Shown here one piece after another: positions 54,011 through 62,000 of a stretch of DNA of 62,000 nucleotides; position 1 is the first letter of the stretch; each line of letters starts with the position of its first letter. The DNA is from Cristatella mucedo (taxonomy: Eukaryota; Bryozoa; Phylactolaemata; Cristatellidae), in the NCBI GenBank assembly GCA_009760855.2, contig WPIO01000051.1:1477501-1539500 (forward strand), given 5' to 3'. The position numbers were made by a program, and so were the translations under genes. The notes below the pieces were generated by a model that saw nothing but the letters and a program-made list of their open reading frames with translations, did not search any database and was not told the DNA's origin.

Positions 54011-55891
54011 CCCCCGTTTAAGAAAGGCAAGCTTCGGCTGTCACTCGCTCTTCCCATTCATTGTCCACTCTTCTTTCCTTGTATGTGACTTCAGACGCTT
54101 TGCGTTATATGTACTCTATGCTACGTCAAGCCGCTGTTAAAGTTAAGCTACGTTTGAAGGAACATTATACAGATCTGCAGGCGTATTCCTCAAACGCTTT
54201 TTCTGTGCCACAATAAACCGTGTGCACGGCAGCCGAACCTTAAATGGCAGGCATTGGGAACAAGGTCATTTTTGCACGGCAAGCAGGTGGGTTCCAAACG
54301 ATCAAGAAGTTGTGACTTGGGTACCTATCCGCCGTGTTCCACTGATTGATAGGGAAGGGACAGAGGGAAGGAAAAGTTTCCAAGTCAGAAAATCTTATAG
54401 ACTTCATCCTCTTGACACGCAGTTGATTTAATAAAGAACATCTTCTGGGTGATTATTTCACTGTTTCCTAGATACTTGCATTAGCCATTTTCGCTCGAGG
54501 CTCGGAAAACCGGTTTCTTGAAACATTGTTTCTCTTCAATGGGTGAGAAAAACTGGCATGAAGCGTTGCTCTAGCTTTTCAGCCATAAAGGCACCGTACT
54601 GACTGATCGCTTCCAATTGACTATGCAGCGCTCAGTGCGTCACGGGCCGATGACTCCACGATGTCTTGGCTGTAGAGCCCAAGGATGTGATTGCTGCTTT
54701 TCAGGAAAGGGTCTCCATAAAGGCTCGATGACATAAATGAGAAACCAAACTTCAACGATAAAATATCCTTGAAAGGTTATGATTTGCCTGTGATGTTCTC
54801 AGCTTGCATCATCATGTAGGAATGTATTCGACTACAGCGCATACTTGAGCTCATGCATTCGAAGTGCCACCTCAGGACGCTGCCGCTCATCCAGCTCAGC
54901 TGTAGGCCACAGGATTCTCAATCAGTCCTACTGCTCCTCCATCGCCTTTGATCGGGGCAAGTATTTCGCCCATTGGCCTGGTCCAGAGCAAGTTTCTAAA
55001 ATGGACGATTAGAGTCATGGAAAACAATGCTCGGTTCTTAAAATTGGGCCTACGTTGAAGGGGAAATACATATTGGATTATATACCCTCCGATTCAATAC
55101 CCTCCGTGTCGTTGACGTTTATTAAAAGCCGTTGCGGAAAAAAACTGGGCACCGCGTGCTGAAGGCTCTTACCGTAAAGGACTATCCTCTTGTGCCTACC
55201 GCTTTCTTGAGTGAGATCGAAGTTCCGTGGCACGAATCCCTGAGGTTGTGTGGCATTTGGAATGAGGTCGATGTTTCAATTGCCATTCTAATTGTAAAGA
55301 CACTGCTATTGAGCTTAAATTGACAGACGACACTTTGTCCAGCCAAATGCTGGCAAGCTCTTTGAGCCATATCAGCTTGCTAATATTTTTGTGTAACTTA
55401 TGCTCAGACCTAAGTTGAAAAGCACGTGCAAAGTCTAGCGCTCGCGAGTCTGTGCATGAACAACAATGTCAAGACAAACCGTAAGAGGGCGGCTGCCTCT
55501 CCTTAGAGCGTCTCCCCTAGTGGTGTGTTCATGCTCAACTTATGGCTGGTGAGTTCTTTGTACAGTTAAACATTAGTATCTGGGACGCAGACAGAGCAGC
55601 TTGTTTATCTGATAGGTGAGCCTGAAATGTGACGACCATGCAACACTGTGTTTGCGAGTGCATATACCCTTAAACTTTTATCAAGTTGACATTACCTATC
55701 GAATAATCTTGTAGACACGCTTAACATGCTTAGGATGTCCCTTCAACTTATTCAGCCAGATCGTGCCAGACTCCATGATAAAAGTCCTATCAGTGTGCTG
55801 TTCTGAGAGCACTGGTGAGTTGGCTGTCGAAGCCAAGAAAAATCAAGTCCTTTCAGACCCTGAGCTCTACCTCTGTACATGCAGACATTTT

Positions 55892-56025
55892 CTAAATTGG
55901 CCCAGGCGTAAGGTGCTCGCCTTAACGACATTGGTCGTATGCTCAAGCCCTGCGGCATACGTGAAGCGCCTGGGCAGAGAATAAGATCTCTTGTGGCGCT
56001 ATACAAATGAACTATCTTCTTAAAT
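55892..56025 (+). repeat. Chimeric SINE: tRNA-like head with L2-type tail
   Basis: The head (ggcccaggcgtaaggtgctc, then B-box-like gctcaagccctgcgg) runs straight into gtgaagcgcctgggcagaga, gatctcttgtggcgctatac, aaatg. The usual SINE body is absent and the LINE tail takes its place. Confidence 0.7.
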
Positions 56026-56343
56026 TTAGTATCAAGGGGAGTGACTACCTTCGCGTGTTTTGTTTTTATACATTTTTGTTGGAAGGTGACATTGCATAGA
56101 AGCAGCCTCCTGCAGGCACCTTCCAACGAAAATGTTTGCCTTCATGTAATGTTGTAACAACTCAGCAAAGGCCCCCAGCAGCCCTCTCTAGTTCGTTTGT
56201 AGCACCGCAAGATATTTCTGCTAATTGCACACACCAAAGATCTGCAGCAAGCGCCAGTGCGTGTTTTCAAAGCCGTCATTCTGCTGATCAAGCGTGGGTG
56301 AACGTGCCGGTGGCAGCGGTATGTCGGGCTCACTGCTCAAGCT

Positions 56344-56465
56344 TGAACTTGGGTCTTACCCCAAAGGTGCTCGCTCTTCACGACTCAGGCAGCGGGCTTG
56401 AGTCCGGCAGTGGCATACTTTATCGCCCAGTGCGAGCAATGGGGATAACCGATAAACCTTTACAG
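56344..56465 (+). repeat. tRNA-derived SINE, diverged copy
   Basis: The head (ccccaaaggtgctcgctctt), B-box-like gcttgagtccggcag and body (cagtgcgagcaatggggata) match the family; the tail is cut by the next SINE. Confidence 0.65.
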
Positions 56466-56640
56466 GGCGCCGTGATAGCACGATAGGTAATGTGCTCGTT
56501 CTTTACGATCGAGGTTTTGGGTTCGAATCCTGCAGCGGGAAATCATTATCGCCAACTGCAAGCGGTGCTGGTAGCCGTTAAGGCTCTTCTGCTGCTATGC
56601 AAATGAGTTTGTTGATATTTTTCAGCTGCTATTTTTTGCC
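56466..56640 (+). repeat. tRNA-derived SINE, well-preserved copy
   Basis: Head gcacgataggtaatgtgctc, B-box gggttcgaatcctgcagcgg, body gccaactgcaagcggtgctg and tail ctgctatgcaaatgagtttg are all present. It is inserted directly behind a diverged copy. Confidence 0.82.
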
Positions 56641-57840
56641 GCTATATAACCGAGGTTATTTTATCAGGGAACAATGAACAAGCCAATGTCTATTGTTTAT
56701 CAGTAAGTGTAAGCTTCACAGCCGTCAACTTTATACCTTCTACATCGTGCTTATTTGAAGTAAGTTCCAGATCGTGCAGGGGATATACGTATATCAATTA
56801 TCCGGCCAAACCAAATTAAGCGAAGTATATCGGGTTGCAAGCGGATTCCAAGCTTATTCTTCAGCTCTAATTATAACGTTGCCTAAGTGGCACTGCAAAA
56901 CAGTATACCTATAACCTGAGTGGCTTTAGTTTGAATCTAGCCTCGAATATTTGATCGCTCCTAAACTCCCGACGTGCCCGATGGTCAAACGGCTCGTTAT
57001 ACAAACGGTTGGAACTCCGGCAACGTCGGCCTCAGCCGTCGAGAAATAGGATTCCTTTGTTGATGTGGTCCCAAACCTAACCACCACTTACCCCCTGGGC
57101 CTGCGAGTTCCTCATTGCCGTTGCCGTGTTCCATGTTGACAAACAAGAAACTATTTACACTGAACACAATCCCTTCTTAGTACTTCTAGAGCACGAAGAT
57201 GAGCTGCTCAGGTAAATGCATCGACGTGAAGCTTACACTTCTAAAAGCAAATGCTAGTCTCTGGGGGAGCGAAATGCTTTATGTGATTTCGTCTTTTACC
57301 ATGCAATATCTTTCATTTGCGGACTGTTAATTCAAAAAACGTCCCAGTTGTGCCTGTGACTACCATCGGTTGCTTGATTTGGCTCTGTCTTTTGTGTGAC
57401 ACTCATTTTTTGTTCGAACTAGACGCATCCTAGCCGAAATATGAACAGTGCCTTTATAACTGTCTTCACTAAGTACGCCTGCATCTTACACATTTTACGT
57501 AGATGGAACAGGCAGATATAACTACATAACTTGTGTAAATTTTCTTGAGAGACATTTCTATGTATTTGTGTGTTTTGTGTTGTATACAAAGGTGTTAAAA
57601 TAGCTGTTTACTACAGCCCGCAAAATTAATTATAGTGTACAATTTGATACTGACTGATGAGTAGTCGGGGACTGCTTAGTGACTTTGTAGTCCGCGGCCC
57701 TTTCGCATACCTCTCCCCTTATGATCTGCCGAGTCACCTGACACACGACGCCCTCCCGAGACCCAGTCCTACCAAACCGAACCGTTCCAACGGAGCCGGC
57801 GGCTATCATCGGACTTGTTGGCTCGCGGAAGTCACTAGGG
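56641..57840. other. Unassigned intergenic stretch
   Basis: No gene or repeat family was recognised between the SINE pair and the BED fragment. Confidence 0.4.
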
Positions 57841-58286
57841 ATGCCGAGAGAGAAGGACCTAATCTGGGAGCGCTTCAGAGGCGTTGAGAAAGCTGAGTGT
57901 GGTAAGACTGCAAATGCAAGCTGCAAAGCCTGCGGTCAGTGGTCGAAGCACTGCTCAATGCTCATTGGAGCTGGTGCAAGAAGCTGCCCAGAGGAGTCGG
58001 ATCCCTCGATTCGAGTAACATACACGAATCTTAACGGCGAAGAAATTGAGTGCCGATTCCGAAATGCAGATAACGTCGACCAGCTTCAGTTGGAGTAGGA
58101 GTAAGCCGGCCGGCGACGACACCTTGGGCAAATTCTTGGACAGTATGATGACCGAAACATGTCACTGACGCAGAAGAGCTAGATGAGGAAGAATCAGAAA
58201 TCGTTGATGTGGCTGATTTCTATAACGAAATCTACCTCTTTGAGGAAGAAGTGCAGGATGAAGTCGAAGTGAGACTCGATGTTTAA
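57841..58286 (+). pseudogene. BED zinc-finger hAT transposase fragment, internally deleted
   Basis: The frame from ATG 57841 reads PREKDLIWERFRGVEKAE, ASCKACGQ and ESDPS, the start and zinc-binding CxxC of a BED finger. About 60 bp after that frame closes, sequence at 58150-58286 encodes an acidic end (EELDEEESEIVDVADF then FEEEVQDEVEV and a stop), like hAT C-termini. The catalytic middle is missing. It may be a deletion derivative of the family seen at 17.3-18.3 kb, which lacks this finger; that link is inferred. Confidence 0.6.
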
Positions 58287-58447
58287 ATGCTACTGATTTC
58301 TTTTGTTGCTCAATGATTTCTCTCAAGCTTAAGGAAGAGTAGTTTACAATAGCCAAACTGGTTTATACTATTGAAAAGATCGGTCCTAAGGCAAACGATA
58401 GACATTTCTAGCCCATACAAACGCAGTATTTTAAATATAAAAATCTT

Positions 58448-58517
58448 GCACTGCCCGGGAATCGAACCCGGGTCGCAAGAATGGGAATCTTGCATGATGC
58501 CACTACACTAGCAGTGC
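58448..58517 (-). tRNA. tRNA-Gly (anticodon CCC), copy 2
   Basis: Identical to the copy at 51647-51716 except one base (CTA in place of CTG at the acceptor/D-arm junction). Boxes A and B are intact and a T5 terminator follows. Same strand as copy 1. Confidence 0.96.
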
Positions 58518-58519
58518 TC

Positions 58520-59790
58520 ACTACACCAAATCTTTTTGATGTTATATATATCTCCACTTACCCTACTTAACCCATCATTACTGCCGAAAGCGAGGGGTTC
58601 AAGTAATAGTCATTTATAGAGTTATGTAAGAATAAGAATGCAGCTGCCGCACTATTGACTTACTAATCTGTAAGGAGCTTCAATCTGATCCTGCAAATAG
58701 TTTTATTATGTCTAGCTGAGTGTGATATATCTTCATCGCGTAGAAATTTATGGATAATTAATTTTCATGATATTATATTTCATTTCGCAATACAAATTAA
58801 TCTTCTTTGTTTACCTTTGGTTTTTGATGAGCGGTATACGTGTTCGATATACCGACCTCCACGTGTATCCGTTGGAGAGCTCTTACCCTGTTTCCGGGGG
58901 TTTGTGCGCGCGGTAACTGCTATCCATCACTGCCGCCGCATTGTCTGATGGCGTAAAAGCTGCTGGATCTACATCCATTACTGTAGAAGCTGCCATAATG
59001 GCGTAAGTGGATCCAGAGTACTCGGAAGCCAGCATTTGTTCATCCGCGCTCATGCGTGCTGTTCATGGCTTACTGCCTGGCTGAGCGGCATCGGCTGCGT
59101 TCCTGATATTTGATGAGTTAGATGGCCGAGTTTTACTGGCGTCCACGTAGACTCAAAGAAGCAGGTCTTATTACGTTCACTGTGCGGACTCCGCGGCTTC
59201 CATTAGACCCTTATTCTCCCACTTCTGAAATCAGTTTCGCTCTGACGAGGCAAAGCGCAAGTAGATATATATGTATGTATATATAGCCGTCTTAAGATGC
59301 TCTCGTCGTGTACGAGAGGACGCTTGGTTCTCTTTCTGTGCGCATGTATACACCCCGGCTATTTTTCGCTTTCCCTAGTTTAGCTTCGCATACGAAATCG
59401 GGGGTGACTTGTGAGACGACATGCGAGCATTCCAAAAGGCAATTGGCTACTGCAAATGTGTTGGACTGAGCTCACGTTGTGCAGGCATTAGAGCCTGGAC
59501 CTCGGTCGGTCCTGTTTCCTTTAGCTAAATAGCTAGACAACCGAGCTACTCTTCTCCGAAAGCGCTGCCGCCTGGACTCAATGTCTTTGCATTATGAATC
59601 GGAAGTTTGGCAGTGAGACCATCGCCAGCTATTCGGAGTCGGAGTGTCATCTTTGACACCGGCCTGGCGTTCGTGTAAAAGTTGCATGGTAAAGACTGCC
59701 TCCACGGCCAGCCATCACGTTTGATCTCTGCCGATGATCGGGGGGGGGGGGCGCGGGTGAACTCGATGCATTTGCATGCTGACCGTGTGC
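58520..59790. other. Unassigned intergenic stretch
   Basis: It includes a short tatatatgtatgtatata tract near 59265 and a G-run at 59742-59752. No gene was recognised. Confidence 0.4.
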
Positions 59791-59794
59791 ATGT

Positions 59795-59952
59795 CGCCTC
59801 TAATCATGTTATGCTTGTTGTTCATTGAACATGCTACCGGTAACCATTCGATCGTGCTTCCTTTACAGCAAATTTAAAGTGCCTCGAAAGAGATTTAGTT
59901 ATCTTTGGACGCTATAACAAATGTATTATTATTGTTGTTATTATTATTAATG
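59795..59952 (+). repeat. L2-type LINE 3' end
   Basis: LINE 3' sequence leads into the tail taaagtgcctcgaaagagat, ggacgctataacaaatgtat, (tat)n. Confidence 0.82.
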
Positions 59953-60446
59953 GTTAGCAAAAGTGCTCACTGGCTCCTCTGACTTGGTATTAGCAGCTGC
60001 TGCCGACATGCCCTTAAGCCTCTACCATTAGTGCTAACTAAGGCTGCTTGGTTCATTTTTAAATCTAAGAGGCTCAAGTCATGTACCGTCTTTGCTAAAG
60101 GAGCCGCTTCGGTTTCCAGTTGATAAGTGGACACACGAACGGTCTTACTCGGATCTTTGCTCTGGCTCACCACGTTTGAGCTCATTCATGCCTGGTTGAA
60201 CTGGCCGTGAAGTGTCAGCCCACTCGTAATCTCCGAACGCACTCTTTCAGCTGAAGATTGTTTATAGAAGCTTTGCCTGTGAGGGTACAAGGCAGCCTAG
60301 CTCACTTCCACCGTTCTTGCTTGGCGACATCTTTCCTGCCACCGACTGTAGCACTTTCCTTCCAGCCACCCTTCATCGCTTCTGTGCTACTCACTTTCTT
60401 TTCCCATACTCACTTTCTTGATGTCAAGCAAGAACAGTGGAAGTGA

Positions 60447-60737
60447 GGTCCACAATCTTACGCAACGACATCTACTCTCCAACTGCCGACTATGGCACAT
60501 CTTTTTCAGCGGTCCTGAACTGCTACTTCTATGCCACTCACTACCTCAACTGCTCTCCTAACTCTGCTATGCTTCCCACTTTCTCTTTGTTGCGTGAGAC
60601 GAAGTCTGTTGGCTACCGAATGCGTACCGAAAGCCGCTTAGGCTGTGAGTGCGCTATACAAAACTCTCCTGCGTAACGCCCACATGGTCTTTATGACTTT
60701 GTGGAGTTACTGACGGAGATACATTACATTACAAAAA
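60447..60737 (+). mobile_element. Non-LTR retrotransposon 3' end, copy C of the 7.1 kb family
   Basis: It encodes RNDIYSPTADYGTSFSAVL through AIQNSPA, nearly identical to the C-terminus at 7133 and 25728. The tail is cggagatacattacatta. It is heavily 5'-truncated. Confidence 0.9.
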
Positions 60738-60769
60738 TCCAGGACTTGTAGATCAAAAGCTTCCGGTGC

Positions 60770-61200
60770 TAACGGTCTTCAAGCGAACGAATGAAACAGC
60801 TAATTTATTGTCCACGGACGACCTGAGGGCATGAAGAGCCTGAAACTGGTGAAGCGCTTCTGCTAGGTATGAATGAGCTAAGCCATGGTGGTCCATGTGG
60901 GTCAGAGTAAGGATACTGCTTTGCATCTGTTGATCGACCGGGAGCCATCGAAGTTCCTTCATCAACCTTAAAGCCATATTCATCAACAGTTTCAGATGCT
61001 TGATGGTTTCTTTGGTGACCCAGCTAATACTGAGTTACAGTAGTCTAGTCTGTAGACACTGTGGTGGACAGTTCCTAATGGCTGGCTGAGGAAGCAGTCT
61101 TCATAATGAAGCCGTCAAAGGTCCAGTTAACAATCAATAAGTGCACCTAAATTCCGAGCACACGCTTGGCATATCCTATGAGGAGTTCGGTTTTAGAAAG
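60770..61200 (-). pseudogene. Diverged copy D of the same retrotransposon family
   Basis: The reverse strand encodes MNMALRLMKELRWLPVDQQ, LTLTHMDHHGLAHSYLAEAL and FVRLKTV, matching MNMAARL, LGWLPVEQRI, LTHKARHGLAPSYLAELL and FLRLKTVGDRSF at 7.1-8.1 kb. Many changes show it is older. It faces copy C tail to tail. Confidence 0.8.
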
Positions 61201-62000
61201 ATAATCCAGGGCCGAAACTGGTCGAACATGGTCGGCACGAACTGCCCGACATTGGGGATCGAATGTCTTCAAGGCAGGCATTCAGTTTATTGGTCGTCAA
61301 TGCATTGGAAAGTAGCAGCAACGGCATCTGCACGCCGTCATTGGGACATTCGGCAGCTCTGCAAATCCACGTATTTGCCACGGTTGACTTCGGTTCTGTA
61401 GATTTCAGCTGACTCTTGCCATATTTTTATATATCGCCTGCCGGTTTTCCGGTTCTGCCTCGGAGGCCCGGTCAACAAACTGGTCAACAAACAAATGGGA
61501 GACAACCTATGGTCGACCAAGCCATGGTCATTAGAGCCGGCTGCCAGTTCGACCGACCTGTACACTTGAACCTCTGTGTCATATCCTAAGGCTGCGCCAC
61601 GTCCTCACGCCGTGTTTGGCGCTTGCGCGAGCGTGCTCGACAGGATGAGTGCCAGTGCGCGTGAGTACGTGTGCCGTGCCTTAGTTTGCGGCTTCGAAAT
61701 GCCATGGCAACTCAGCGGCTGCTGTGCTGTCCCCGTTGCGCAATTAAAGCCCGAGCTGCTCTCGGTGAGCATGGGGGGCATATAGCCTTCACCTTATCGA
61801 GATAGAAAATTGAGGAGCGTAGTGGAATTAGGCTAGCCGGAGGAGGTAAGCAGCATAGAATTCGAGTCTGAAGACACGGCCGAGAAGAATCGGTGGTAGG
61901 AGAATAGATTGCATCACTGTTTAAGAACTGGAAGTGACTTCTATGCTCTGTAGCCGGTTTCAGCACCTGGGTTGGTAGCACAGGATAGGAGGTTCGTACA
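61200..62000. other. Right-edge unassigned stretch
   Basis: No gene, RNA or repeat family was recognised. Confidence 0.4.

Larger units (their letters stand above)
51445..55890. other. Mostly unassigned intergenic DNA (apart from tRNA copy 1)
   Basis: It holds a 20-bp direct duplication (gcagcacttcttacatccat, 52640-52679), a hairpin at 53583-53609, and AT-rich minisatellite-like DNA built on attaaattaaagaa at 53800-54010. Open frames at 52657-53109, 53271-53459, 54222-54431 and 55132-55323 have no recognised homology. Confidence 0.45.

Overview
The window is animal nuclear DNA. Genes are split by spliceosomal introns, two tRNA-Gly genes are present, and the rest is dense in degraded retrotransposons, SINEs, hAT remnants and microsatellites. 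No bacterial or organelle features were seen. The lineage cannot be fixed from the sequence; an invertebrate with L2/CR1-type LINEs and tRNA-derived SINEs is likely.

Two conserved protein-coding genes can be rebuilt exon by exon. (1) Left end, minus strand: the 5' half of DPP3 (dipeptidyl peptidase III, M49 metallopeptidase). It runs from a start codon at 11244 leftwards through seven recognised exons to 1032, and the remainder, including the zinc site, lies off the left edge. One short exon between 5164 and 3220 was not identified. (2) Centre, plus strand: a complete HGS/Hrs gene (ESCRT-0 subunit) from ATG 32503 to stop 51143 in 16 exons. The exons join in a single frame of 2580 nt (859 codons plus stop) giving VHS, FYVE, UIM, a helical core, a Gln/Pro-rich tail and a terminal clathrin box.

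Layout: 1-11.25 kb DPP3 with LINE/SINE-filled introns; 11.4-11.8 kb a 12-copy 34-bp tandem array just upstream of the DPP3 start; 11.8-14.1 kb a decayed Ty3/gypsy-type pol interrupted by LINE tails; 14.1-16.7 kb L2-like LINEs; 17.1-18.3 kb a SINE and a hAT remnant; 19.5-20.9 and 26.9-29.5 kb two CpG-dense GC-rich blocks with perfect hairpins; 22-26 kb LINE fragments, microsatellites and a 59-bp tandem repeat; 31.06-32.35 kb a long-inverted-repeat element carrying a SINE; 32.5-51.4 kb HGS, with an 18S rRNA pseudogene in intron 3; 51.6-62 kb two tRNA-Gly(CCC) genes, SINEs, a BED zinc-finger hAT fragment and LINE ends.

The two genes have unrelated jobs: cytosolic peptide turnover for DPP3 and endosomal sorting of ubiquitinated cargo for HGS. 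Nothing indicates a shared system. The most unusual material is structural: (GA)n microsatellites sitting inside LINE 3' tails, a LINE tail with a 7-bp target duplication inserted one codon before the catalytic motif of a gypsy RT, a SINE dated by its insertion into one arm of an inverted repeat, and a chimeric SINE with a tRNA head and LINE tail. No previously undescribed gene system could be supported.
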